From the IMG/VR virus record IMGVR_UViG_3300032236_000747, positions 186,001 to 250,000 of that record: 64,000 bases of DNA, one strand, 5' to 3'. The notes under the pieces were generated by a model. It was not told the DNA's origin and made no database searches. It worked only from the letters and a program-made list of their open reading frames with translations. Origin of the DNA: a virus. How positions within the stretch are numbered: the stretch's first letter is position 1; each line of letters starts with the position of its first letter. The translations under genes were made by a program, and so were the position numbers. Below, one piece after another: positions 10,001 to 17,441 of this stretch.

Positions 10001-12075
10001 ATTGCGGCTGTAATAACGTAGCGATTGGTGCTTATTCTCAGGTATGTACCTGCAACGGATATGGTAACGTTTCGTTTGGAACTCAATCATTACAGTGCAA
10101 TACCAGTGGTAACTATAACATTGCTGTTGGGTATAGCGCATTGCAAGGTAACATTACTGGCTGTAATAACATTGCGATGGGATATAAATCACTGTATAAC
10201 AACTGCTTTGGAAACGATAACTTTGCCGTTGGATATCAAGCACTATATGGTAATACCTACGGAAGTAGAAATATTTCTATAGGATGTATGGTGTTGAAAG
10301 CAAATTGTCACGGCTGTGAGAATATAGGCCTCGGATCAATGGCGCTGTATCAGAACACCAATGGATGTGGTAATATTGCAATCGGTTGCAATGCGCTATG
10401 CATGAATTATTACGGTAACAGTAATATAGCTATTGGTTACGGTGCTAGTGGATGTAATACCGGTGGCACCTGTAATATCGCAATAGGAAACCGTGCTCTT
10501 CTAAATAACGCCACTGGCGGTCAAAACATAGCAATAGGCTATGGTGCTGGCTGTTGTATTTTAGGCGGAAATAACAACATAATATTTGGTAACTACGGCG
10601 GTTCTGCAAACCTATCATGTACATTTGCTGTAACAGCAGGTACATGCGAAAGAATAAAAGTTAACGATAATGGATTATATGTTAACGGCTCGGCGTTTAA
10701 AGTTGGGTTAAATTCTTGTAACAGTATATACCTACAGGGAACAAGTCCGATTGTTTGCAATACTGGTGTAACAACAACTGTAACTGCTGCTAACTACAGC
10801 GGTAGTAACGGAGCAAGATTACCTACTAGCTCTGCACTAAGTTTTGGTTCGGGCAACTTTACCGTTGAATTCTGGATTTGCGCCCAATCAGCTCAATCAA
10901 CATATGCTACTGTTGCTGATGCCAGCACAAACAATACTGCAATCGGTATCGGAGTTGGAATTAACAACGGAGGTACTGCCGGCAAACTAAGTTTTGTACC
11001 TCAAGGTTCTGCATACGGAACCTTGAACAGTACTACAACAGTAACCGACAGTACCTGGAGACACGTAGCTGTTGTTAAGTCGGGATCAAATGGTTATATA
11101 TTCATCAACGGTGTATTAGAAGCTAGTACTGCCGGTTGGGGCAGCGTAACAGCAGCAACGCTAAGTGACGGCCAAATTGGTAGATCTAGATTTGGTACTG
11201 GTACTGGTGTTGACAACACACTTATTGGTAAAATAGCATATTTTAGAGTATCTAATATTGCAAGATATACAGCAGCGTTTACTCGTCCGTCGTTTGTTCC
11301 TCTATCATCTGATGCTAATACCGCACTATTAATGAACGTAGTAAACAGCGGAAGTATTCTAACAGACAGTAGCTCGAACGCACTTAGCATAACTGGTAAT
11401 ACTAGTCCGACATTTGCTACTGAGAGTGCTACAATAGGTGCATCTTCATCAGGCGGAACTGCTTATACTAGTTTTTCTACAGGAACCAACGATATAGCTA
11501 TAGGCGCAGGCGCACTAGTATCAGCTACATCTGGTTCTAATAATATAGCTATAGGTCGTACTGCAGGTTATTTCATAACAACCGGATCAAATAACACTAT
11601 TATTGGTGCACTAGCTGGTACATCTACGTTGTACAGCACGGTATTAATAGGAGCAGATTCTGCAGAACGTATAAAAGTAAACAGTTCTGGACTATATATC
11701 AATGGAACATCAACTGACCCTATTGTATTAAATGATATTAGTTCCGGGTTTGATGGAGTAACAACTGTGTTTAATCTCCTGCAGGATCAGACCTCTATAA
11801 ATACAATCGTTGATTCAAAAGATTTAGAAGTTGTAGTTAACGGGAACAGATTGACACCGTATGTTGACCTAGCAACATATCCGTGGTTAACACCCTATGA
11901 TGTACAACCAAAGGCATTTAGAGTGAAAACCAGTACCAGCACATCGCAAGTTGTAATATATAACGCACCTAACCCAGGTGATAGTGCGTTCATGATGGTA
12001 CGAGGTCTAGTATCTACTGCTAGACAAAAGAAAAAATACCCGTATTCAGCGACTACAATCGCATTTGGAGATTAA
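4078..12075 (+). CDS. Giant cysteine-rich repeat fibre with a LamG-like lectin domain
   Basis: A 2665-residue adhesin-like fibre. After a ~80-residue N-terminus, most of the protein is a long array of 17-residue repeats of the form x-NN-IAIG-xx-AL-xx-N-T-x-G, akin to the head repeats of trimeric YadA/Hep_Hag-type adhesins and expected to fold as a beta-roll or beta-helix. The array is broken by three near-identical linkers (NFANSNSNII.ATG.G.VQQL, then AVSFGSTSSFG) and by a short non-repeat insert near residues 1875-1960. Residues ~2235-2450 look like a LamG/concanavalin-type domain (FTVEFWI, TWRHVAVVKSGSNGYIFING, GKIAYFRVSNIARY). Cysteine is very frequent: I count 15 in the first ~195 repeat residues. 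No S74 chaperone is present at the C-terminus, unlike the two fibres downstream. Host recognition is inferred from these features. A late-type box TAAATA lies at 4048-4053; no clear Shine-Dalgarno is seen. Confidence 0.8.
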   Translation: MSIAESLSFFLSTATTTATIFTYSPESILNPAASTSTNTGALTVVGGVGVGGSIYAGNIYSNGTLITSGGSGTTATNTASGLLIGYTNTATYNAGLGYQSGNLTMTGANNLAIGRCALCINTTGTNNTALGYGALYCNTYGNNNFAIGYNVLKCNTTGFNNIAIGCNALCGNTTGQMNIAFGTCAGGSGSYNFAAGCNAMYSANGNSNIGIGPFALTIVSGSYNVALGPYTMQSASSACNNFAAGFRSQQCVTTGCNNFSQGLCALYGNTTGCNNFAVGYQSMGCTNGGSNNIAIGQCTLRANITGSFNIALGCGALQSNTASNNIAVGYQTLYCNTAGTYNIALGYNVLYNNSVGCGNFAGGTSALYSNTTGCNNFAVGNLSQYSSTVGCNNISVGFDSLFSNISGSNNIALGYFTLFCSTASNNIAIGGSSLRYASYGANNIALGCNTLYCNSTGCNNLALGICALYCNTGSNNIALGTSAGSSLAIACNNVIIGGYGAVNFANSNSNIILATGAGVVQQLHNAQGAVSFGSTSSFGAAGQVLLSNGPSAPPTWVNTSSLGLGGGGGGAGASLNTYCSLIIQGATAGSSTGLNNFAVGCCALFANTTGVNNVALGIYTLKLNTYGSNNFAAGCVALCANTSGCHNVAIGFGALTANLTGSNNTAIGCGALRSNTSACHNTAIGCQALACNTIGGNNTAIGATALKCTSTGCNNIGIGYAALTSNVTGCSNIGMGYGALYSNITGSQNIALGQSTLCCSLTGNNNTAIGQNAGCAIIGGSNNTIIGGYGAVNFANSNSNIIIATGTGTVQQLHNAQGAVSFGSTSSFGTAGQVLCSQGPSLPPVWATVSAGGGSSATSISLGTVYAYTPSALGNSNLGYLAGNSTMTGCNNISIGCCANCSLTSACHTIAIGGYALKSGTTGYGNIAIGYSSGCLTNGGLNNVAVGACALRCNITGNQSIAIGGGALNCSTANYNVAVGSCAATNTTGANNTAIGHSALSQSATSCSAVAVGFCASYANFLFRGVAIGAYAMAQGVGRSFNNVAIGYGAMCNNTTGSQNTALGTRALAANTCGCGNFATGYQALVSNTYGNNNIAFGYGAVCSNTSGCNNIGVGVCSLYLSLTGNNNIALGACSGNCITTGSNNVIVGSYGAANFANSNSNIILATGAGVVQQLFNATGAVSFGSTSSFGTAGQVLSSQGPGLPPAWAAASGGSAIPIATATTLGLVYAFTTATCFNTSLGYSAGNNTMTGTYNVAIGYRALIANTTGCGNIAAGYQALCTNTIGGNNIAFGGRALQCNLTGNYNIALGYGALLQNTCGVQNIAIGQSALNTNQLGCSNIALGCRALGFSTTSFNIAIGSFSLACNITGSCNVGIGYGTLYGNLAGNGNFAAGYKALYANTVGNYNVAIGFCALKVNTSGANNTAIGLYALTCNTTGCSNIAIGPYALYCNITGSQNISIGCCALLCNSGGSSNIAIGVLALYCNTTGLANIAIGCGALRSNSAGQNNIALGSASLYGNTFGTNNIAFGNRALNINTYGCGNIAMGACSLRCNITGTNNIAQGCGTLFCNTCGCGNIAQGYSALRCNTYGNHNTAVGYAALNNNSTGNNNIAFGYCALYGNSTGSNNFAAGCLSLFCNSSGQNNIAVGFCTLFCNVSGNCNIALGYTALRNNQGGTNNTAIGSGALSNNTIGNENVAFGWMAMGCNVLGTGNIALGSCAIGLGTAGCQNIAMGQAALYYNLCGGYNIAVGQASLRCNTYGNHNVALGYGTMTIGTCGNCNVAIGRCALSTNTCGSSNVAVGAGALLASPCSFGNIAVGYNAAYCQGSIGNVAMGYGAMQYGICGCQNIAIGFAAMKQCATSGYAPINGNQCIINPGSGWTAYAMNPSTVLVANYGGFQPSICNVLVSIDPFGSLMQVCSPVPLVAGCFYFVQGNPCIGYGSTANICASYGFASSPRHGGCLNIAIGTCSMMAVDCGCNNVAIGAYSQVCTCNGYGNVSFGTQSLQCNTSGNYNIAVGYSALQGNITGCNNIAMGYKSLYNNCFGNDNFAVGYQALYGNTYGSRNISIGCMVLKANCHGCENIGLGSMALYQNTNGCGNIAIGCNALCMNYYGNSNIAIGYGASGCNTGGTCNIAIGNRALLNNATGGQNIAIGYGAGCCILGGNNNIIFGNYGGSANLSCTFAVTAGTCERIKVNDNGLYVNGSAFKVGLNSCNSIYLQGTSPIVCNTGVTTTVTAANYSGSNGARLPTSSALSFGSGNFTVEFWICAQSAQSTYATVADASTNNTAIGIGVGINNGGTAGKLSFVPQGSAYGTLNSTTTVTDSTWRHVAVVKSGSNGYIFINGVLEASTAGWGSVTAATLSDGQIGRSRFGTGTGVDNTLIGKIAYFRVSNIARYTAAFTRPSFVPLSSDANTALLMNVVNSGSILTDSSSNALSITGNTSPTFATESATIGASSSGGTAYTSFSTGTNDIAIGAGALVSATSGSNNIAIGRTAGYFITTGSNNTIIGALAGTSTLYSTVLIGADSAERIKVNSSGLYINGTSTDPIVLNDISSGFDGVTTVFNLLQDQTSINTIVDSKDLEVVVNGNRLTPYVDLATYPWLTPYDVQPKAFRVKTSTSTSQVVIYNAPNPGDSAFMMVRGLVSTARQKKKYPYSATTIAFGD
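5566..5750 (+). repeat. Fibre linker module, copy 1
   Basis: Encodes a ~60-residue linker beginning GGYGAVNFANSNSNIILAT and running through AVSFGSTSSFG to PSAPPTW. It is near-identical to copies at 6436 and 7521, and its end is also present in the truncated fibre gene at the left edge. Such islands are natural sites for recombination between fibre genes. Confidence 0.8.
6436..6618 (+). repeat. Fibre linker module, copy 2
   Basis: Second copy of the GGYGAVNFANSNSN...AVSFGSTSSFG linker, ending PSLPPVWA. DNA similarity to copy 1 is high across the VQQLHNAQGAVSFGS portion. Confidence 0.8.
7521..7704 (+). repeat. Fibre linker module, copy 3
   Basis: Third copy, with GSYGAANFANSNSN and VQQLFNATGAVSFGS in place of the copy 1/2 residues, ending PGLPPAWA. 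It is slightly more diverged than copies 1 and 2 are from each other. Confidence 0.8.
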
Positions 12076-12081
12076 AATAAA

Positions 12082-14919
12082 ATGGCAAAACACGTAATAT
12101 TAGAAAGCTATACCTTTACCCCGTCTACTAAGACCGTGGTTATCACAGGTAAAAACATTAGAAGAGAGCAGTTATTATTGATCACTAACGTTACCAGCAA
12201 CGTAGTTATCTATAACTTTTCAGACGCATCAGTTGGCGCCGCTTCTTACACTAACGCAGCTGATTCAATAACTGGTCAAGAAACAACTACCATTGTATTA
12301 AGTTATAACACAGCAGCTATGAGTGCCAGTGATAAGTTATCTATACTAGTTGAAGAAACTTATACTGAAATTATTCCTTCAGAAACTATGCGTGATCCAG
12401 TTGATAAACTACGTGTATCAACTCCACAAGCATTAATTGATACTGACTTTGAATACGGTACACAACCTACTAAATGGGAAGGTCTAAGTTTACTATCAAA
12501 TCGTCCGGGCACGTTCTATGATGTTACTACGCCAATCTCCAATACAACAATCACTAACATCACAGCGGCCGGCAGAGCTATTACAGTTACTCTAAACAAT
12601 ACCTCAATGGTATCAGTAGGACAACCGATCTTTATTATTGGTTCATTGGATACAGGTAACGTAGACGGATGGTGGGTTGTTGACAGTATTGTAGCTAACA
12701 CTAGCTTTACGTTCACTTCAACTAACATAGCGGCAACAAGTTTATTTGACGTACAAAAAACGTATGTATATCCTGCTAGTTTCTTTACAGGTGCCGGTAT
12801 TGGTGTTTCAAGTATTACTGTACTTAATAATACAGCAACAGTGACTACCTCGTTGCCACACGCACTTAACGTAGGCGACGGAATATATATTATAGGTACT
12901 ACTGGTGTAACAGGTCTCAACGGTTCATGGACAGTTGCTTCAACTCCTTATAACAACGTGTTTACCTATGTTGCTAGTCAGACACTGACAGGAACACCTA
13001 CATTAGCCAATGGACCTAACCAAACATTGTATCCAAGATCGTTGGGCTATATTCAACATAGAGCCTTTGACGGCGGAGTTCAGTTTAGTAACGTAACTCC
13101 TTATCATGGATATCAACTTGTACGTCAAACACGTCGTCAGTTCCGCTATCAATCGGGTAAAGGTATTCAGTTCTCAACTGGTAGTATCTTAAAACCAACA
13201 GTGAACCCAGATAGAATTACTAGTTCAGGTCAGGTAGTAACTGTGACAACAAAATATCCACATGGTCTATTACCTGGCGGTGTTATTAAAGTCAGCGGAG
13301 CCAACGAAACTGCATATAACGGTACGTTTACTGTAGTTTCTTCACCTTCGCCTACATCTTTTACCTATACAGCAGCTACTTCTCCTAGTGCTAGCCCTGC
13401 TACTGGATTCCCTATTACCATAAGTCCATTCAGCTGGTACGGTGGTAAGAACCGTGTAGGCATGTTTGATAGTCAAAACGGATTCTTCTTTGAATATGAC
13501 GGACAAACACTTTATGCCGTTAAACGCTCAAGCACCACACAGATTTCTGGTAACAGTCAAACTAGTCCATTAGGTTACATCGTAACTGGTACAAATACTA
13601 GATACAGTCAAGAACTTAAACCAGGTGACAACATTGTTATCCGTGGTATGACATATCTAGTAACAGGTATTATGAGCGATACTACAATGGCTATTAACCC
13701 TGAATACAGAGGTATGAATGCTACTACTGCTACAGTTATTAGTAAAACCATAGATCAACGTTATCCACAGAGTTCTTGGAACATTGACAAAATGGACGGA
13801 ACTGGTCAAAGTTTAATGAACCTTGACTTAAATAAAATGCAGATGTTCTACGCTGACTTTACATGGTATGGTGCTGGCGCTATACGTTTTGGCTTTAAAG
13901 ATAACCGTGGCCAAGTTATATACGCACATCGTATTCCAAACAACAACGTTAACACTGAAGCATATATGAGAAGCGGTAACTTAGTAGCACGCTATGAAAC
14001 AAACTCTATACCTCCAACTACGTATCTAACAGCTACCCTAGCTCAAGCAGCTACTACAGGTGCTGCTATCTATGTAGCTGATGCTAGTTTGTTCCCAAGT
14101 ACAGGTACTGTAGTAGTTACACAAACCGGTACTAGTTTTGCTTCTGTTGAATACATTAACTATTCTGCTAAAACAACTTCTACACTAACTATTTCCAGTC
14201 GTAACACATTTGGTGGTACGGGTACTGCGGCACAGTTTACACTAGTAGGAACATCGTCAACATTCCCAGGCGGAACAGCACCAACTATGGTCACATTGTT
14301 TAGCCCACAACAGGCTAGTTCTATTAGCCACTGGGGTTCAAGTGTTATCATGGACGGACGTTACGACGATGATAAATCACTAGTGTTTAACGTAGGTCAA
14401 AATACTCCATTTACCAACCTAACACAAAACGTTCGTGTTCCATTGTTGAGTATTCGTATTGCTCCAACAGTTGATAACGGTAGTATTGGATTGTTGGGTT
14501 ACAGAGAAATCATGAACCGTATGCAGTTAACACTACGTCAAATGGACGCCTATACAACAGGTACCGCTTTCCGTATAGAACTAGTATTGAACGGTCGTCC
14601 AACTCAGGGCGTGTGGCAAAACGTTGGTGGATCAAGTCTAGCACAGGTAGCATATCACTCAGGTGCTGGTACTATCTTGGGCGGTGAATCAGTATTTGGA
14701 TTCTTTACCAACATAGCAGCAGCAACATCACAAGACTTGTCACAGGTCCGAGACATTGGAACTAGTATTCTAAGTGGCGGAACTAGTACTAACGTAAGTA
14801 CCACAGTTAATAACGTATATCCAGATGGTCCGGACGTATTGACACTGTGCGCTACGGCTGTACAAAGTAGCAGTAACCAAATCTTTGCTCGTATAAGTTG
14901 GACAGAAGCTCAGGCTTAA
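12082..14919 (+). CDS. Large virion structural protein, paralogue B (DFEYGTQPTKW family)
   Basis: A 945-residue paralogue of the protein at 787-3993, sharing the N-terminal QLLLITN.TSN..IYNFSD region, the block DTDFEYGTQPTKWE (about residues 116-129), HGYQLVRQTRRQFRYQSGKG, WYGG.NR.GMFD.QNG, the WYGAG...VNTEAYMRSGN region and the W.EAQA terminus. It begins 6 nt after the giant fibre gene, with GGAG 12 nt upstream of its ATG, so the two are probably co-translated. Beta-rich; no catalytic motif seen. A baseplate or fibre-anchoring role is inferred from family and position. Presence of two diverged copies around one fibre suggests either a hetero-oligomeric anchor or a duplication that carried a fibre with it. 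Confidence 0.72.
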   Translation: MAKHVILESYTFTPSTKTVVITGKNIRREQLLLITNVTSNVVIYNFSDASVGAASYTNAADSITGQETTTIVLSYNTAAMSASDKLSILVEETYTEIIPSETMRDPVDKLRVSTPQALIDTDFEYGTQPTKWEGLSLLSNRPGTFYDVTTPISNTTITNITAAGRAITVTLNNTSMVSVGQPIFIIGSLDTGNVDGWWVVDSIVANTSFTFTSTNIAATSLFDVQKTYVYPASFFTGAGIGVSSITVLNNTATVTTSLPHALNVGDGIYIIGTTGVTGLNGSWTVASTPYNNVFTYVASQTLTGTPTLANGPNQTLYPRSLGYIQHRAFDGGVQFSNVTPYHGYQLVRQTRRQFRYQSGKGIQFSTGSILKPTVNPDRITSSGQVVTVTTKYPHGLLPGGVIKVSGANETAYNGTFTVVSSPSPTSFTYTAATSPSASPATGFPITISPFSWYGGKNRVGMFDSQNGFFFEYDGQTLYAVKRSSTTQISGNSQTSPLGYIVTGTNTRYSQELKPGDNIVIRGMTYLVTGIMSDTTMAINPEYRGMNATTATVISKTIDQRYPQSSWNIDKMDGTGQSLMNLDLNKMQMFYADFTWYGAGAIRFGFKDNRGQVIYAHRIPNNNVNTEAYMRSGNLVARYETNSIPPTTYLTATLAQAATTGAAIYVADASLFPSTGTVVVTQTGTSFASVEYINYSAKTTSTLTISSRNTFGGTGTAAQFTLVGTSSTFPGGTAPTMVTLFSPQQASSISHWGSSVIMDGRYDDDKSLVFNVGQNTPFTNLTQNVRVPLLSIRIAPTVDNGSIGLLGYREIMNRMQLTLRQMDAYTTGTAFRIELVLNGRPTQGVWQNVGGSSLAQVAYHSGAGTILGGESVFGFFTNIAAATSQDLSQVRDIGTSILSGGTSTNVSTTVNNVYPDGPDVLTLCATAVQSSSNQIFARISWTEAQA

Positions 14920-14932
14920 TAGGAGACCACTA

Positions 14933-17440
14933 GTGTCATCAAGAAATAGTGTTCAGCATTTTATATCAACTACTGAACCCAATAACGTACAGTTAGGTGA
15001 CGAGTGGTTAAATCCCACAACCGGTATTCTATACAAACGAACACTGGTCAATGGATCTGTTGCCTGGGCAGCTACCGGTCAAACTAACTCTAGTAATGTT
15101 ACATTGTTTAGTGGCGGTCAGTCTGGTCAAGTACTGCAGATAGTCAATAATACACCTACCTGGGTTAATACCAGTACTTTGATAGCGGTTGCTAGTAGTG
15201 GCGGCGGCGCAAGTTTAAATGCCAGCTGTTCTTTGATTATTAACGTATTTAATGCTGGTTCCGGTCCGGATAATATAGCAATAGGAGCCTATGCCCTTTG
15301 CTCAACTACTGCTGGCTGCAATATTGCACTTGGTCGTTCAGCACTGTTATCTAATACTACAGGTGTTTATAATTTTGCTGCCGGAGTCAACACTCTCGGA
15401 AGTAATACTTACGGTAATCATAATGTAGCCATTGGCGGAACAGCTCTTTACTCTAATACCAGCGGTGGATGTAATATTGCCATTGGCGTAAACACACTTT
15501 TTAAAAATACTAGCGGTTTTAATAATTTTGCTGCTGGCAGTAATGCGTTAACGTGTAATACTACAGGAAATAATAACACAGCTATTGGGTATTATGGACT
15601 GAAAAGTAACACCTATGGTATCAATAATACAGCGATCGGTTGCGGTGCACTCTGCTGCAATATTTCAGGTAATAGCAATACTGCTATTGGTTTTTATGCG
15701 TTAAGCAGAAGTAAAACATCAAATAATAACGTAGCAATCGGTTATTGTGCTTTATATTCGTTCAACGGCGGCGCAAGCTATGGAGGTTGTAATATTGCCA
15801 TAGGCACAGGTACCATGGCTTTAATAACATCTGGTTGTAATAATATTGCCATGGGCAATAATGCATTATGTTCCTCTCTTCTTAACGCCACATTTAATGT
15901 TGCTATTGGTAATAATGCAATGTCTACTACCTGTCTTTCTGACAGCAACGTAGCAATAGGACCTAGTGCTCTTAGGGGGGTTGTGGGAGTATGTAACGTT
16001 GCGTGTGATAGTGTTGCGATTGGTTCAGGTGCTTTAGGCTCTAGTGCTTGTTCTAAGTACGACGTAGCCATGGGCTATTCACCACTTAGTCAAAATACTG
16101 GTACAGGTAATGTTGCTATAGGACAGTTTGCTATGTATGCTAGTCTGTCGGCCTGCCACAGTATTGCAATCGGTAGTAATGCGTTAAGCTGTGCCTGTTG
16201 TGCTAACCTTAACATAGCACTAGGGTGCTATGCTCTAGCATGTTCATTATCGGGTACACAAAATATCGCAATCGGATCTACTGCTGCTTGCGCACTTGCT
16301 CAAGGCTACGGTAACGTGGCTATCGGATGTTGTGCTCTAGGTTTTTCAAATGTCGGATGTGATAATGTGTTCATTGGTCGAAATACTGGCCGAGGATCAA
16401 ACACTACCAGCAGCGCCGGCGTTCATAATCTGGCATTAGGTTATGGTGCATTAGTTAATAATAATGCTAATAGTTATAATATAGCCATGGGGTATCAAAG
16501 TCAGTATTGTGCTTCAAGCACATGTCAGAACATATCATTGGGTCGTTTATCAATGACGTGTGCGCTCACTGGCGCTAACAATATTGCCATTGGTTATTGT
16601 TCACTCTTTGCAAACTGCGGTCCTAATAACGTTGCCTTGGGATATGGCACAAACCCTGCCGGCGGAACTGGTAATATTTCTATAGGTAGCTATGCTAACT
16701 CTAACGTAAATGGAAACTACAATATAGCAATCGGCACATGTGCAAGCCTTGGCTGTAGCCTAGGTGCGCTATCTGGGTGTCATAATACTACTATGGGATT
16801 TAAAGCAGGATCCCTGTTGTGTTCAGCAGCCGTGCATAATCTTGCCATCGGCTGTGGCGCATTATGTAGTGCTTGTTTATCTTGTTGTAATATTGCTCTA
16901 GGTAATGGTACACTAATGTCAACTACTACCGGTAACAACAATACCGCAGTTGGTTATTGCGCAGGAACAACCAATACCTACGGAAATAATAATACATTTA
17001 TAGGTAGTGGAGCGTTTGGTGCTAGTGCTACTAGTTGTAATGCTATTACACTGGGTAATTCTAGTATTACCACAATTCGTGCTCAGGTAACTACCATTAC
17101 AGCACTATCAGATTGTCGTGATAAAACTAATATCTGCGGATTACCTATTGGACTTGATTTTATTCGTGCACTGCGTCCAGTTAAGTTTGACTGGAATATG
17201 CGAGATGGCGCCAAGGTAGGAATACCAGAAGCTGGATTTATTGCTCAAGAACTAGATGAAGTACAAACTAGATTTACAGCAACTGACTACCTAAACTTAA
17301 TCTTAAAAGAAAATACAGAACGATTAGAAGCTACTCCTGGTAAACTGTTACCAGTATTAGTAAAAGCAGTACAAGAACTAGCTCAAGAAAATGAAGATTT
17401 AAGATCTAGGATTGAAATCTTAGAAGGGAAAATAGTATAA
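14933..17440 (+). CDS. Repeat fibre with C-terminal S74 chaperone domain (first of two)
   Basis: An 835-residue fibre starting at GTG, with TAGGAG 8 nt upstream. The first ~90 residues (EPNNVQLGDEWLNPTTG...VNTSTL) are an attachment-type N-terminus. The middle is an array of 17-residue NNIAIG repeats, rich in cysteine (I count about 44 in the whole protein). The C-terminal ~120 residues match the S74 intramolecular chaperone of endosialidase-type fibres: LSDCRDKTNI, then FIRALRPVKFDWNMRDG, PEAGFIAQELDEV and a coiled-coil tail (LAQENEDLRSRIEILEGKIV). In this family the chaperone trimerises the fibre and then cuts itself off before the Ser, using a Ser/Lys pair five residues apart; S and K of S-D-C-R-D-K have that spacing. 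Confidence 0.82.
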   Translation: MSSRNSVQHFISTTEPNNVQLGDEWLNPTTGILYKRTLVNGSVAWAATGQTNSSNVTLFSGGQSGQVLQIVNNTPTWVNTSTLIAVASSGGGASLNASCSLIINVFNAGSGPDNIAIGAYALCSTTAGCNIALGRSALLSNTTGVYNFAAGVNTLGSNTYGNHNVAIGGTALYSNTSGGCNIAIGVNTLFKNTSGFNNFAAGSNALTCNTTGNNNTAIGYYGLKSNTYGINNTAIGCGALCCNISGNSNTAIGFYALSRSKTSNNNVAIGYCALYSFNGGASYGGCNIAIGTGTMALITSGCNNIAMGNNALCSSLLNATFNVAIGNNAMSTTCLSDSNVAIGPSALRGVVGVCNVACDSVAIGSGALGSSACSKYDVAMGYSPLSQNTGTGNVAIGQFAMYASLSACHSIAIGSNALSCACCANLNIALGCYALACSLSGTQNIAIGSTAACALAQGYGNVAIGCCALGFSNVGCDNVFIGRNTGRGSNTTSSAGVHNLALGYGALVNNNANSYNIAMGYQSQYCASSTCQNISLGRLSMTCALTGANNIAIGYCSLFANCGPNNVALGYGTNPAGGTGNISIGSYANSNVNGNYNIAIGTCASLGCSLGALSGCHNTTMGFKAGSLLCSAAVHNLAIGCGALCSACLSCCNIALGNGTLMSTTTGNNNTAVGYCAGTTNTYGNNNTFIGSGAFGASATSCNAITLGNSSITTIRAQVTTITALSDCRDKTNICGLPIGLDFIRALRPVKFDWNMRDGAKVGIPEAGFIAQELDEVQTRFTATDYLNLILKENTERLEATPGKLLPVLVKAVQELAQENEDLRSRIEILEGKIV
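15260..17050 (+). repeat. 17-residue cysteine-rich fibre repeats, second array
   Basis: NNIAIG-type coding repeats in the first S74 fibre. Spacing is less regular than in the giant fibre because of insertions of several residues between units. Confidence 0.8.
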
Positions 17441-17441
17441 C

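Larger units (their letters stand above)
4340..10570 (+). repeat. 51-bp (17-residue) coding repeats, NNIAIG type
   Basis: Tandem degenerate units encode AIG-xx-AL-xx-N-T-x-G-xx-NI with strict 17-residue spacing in most units (for example three successive units between about 4500 and 4620). DNA identity between units is modest, so the conservation is at protein level. Cysteines sit at a few fixed positions: before NN, after IG, and before the N-T pair. The array is interrupted at 5566, 6436, 7521 and ~9680. Confidence 0.85.

Noticed and set aside
4340-10570. CRISPR-like array, because of regular ~51-bp periodicity
   Set aside because: The period is a protein repeat in an open frame of 2665 codons; DNA units are not near-identical and have no spacers or leader.
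4553-11390. Long minus-strand open frames inside the fibre genes
   Set aside because: They are shadows of the repeat coding on the plus strand, with repetitive low-complexity translations and no start signals.
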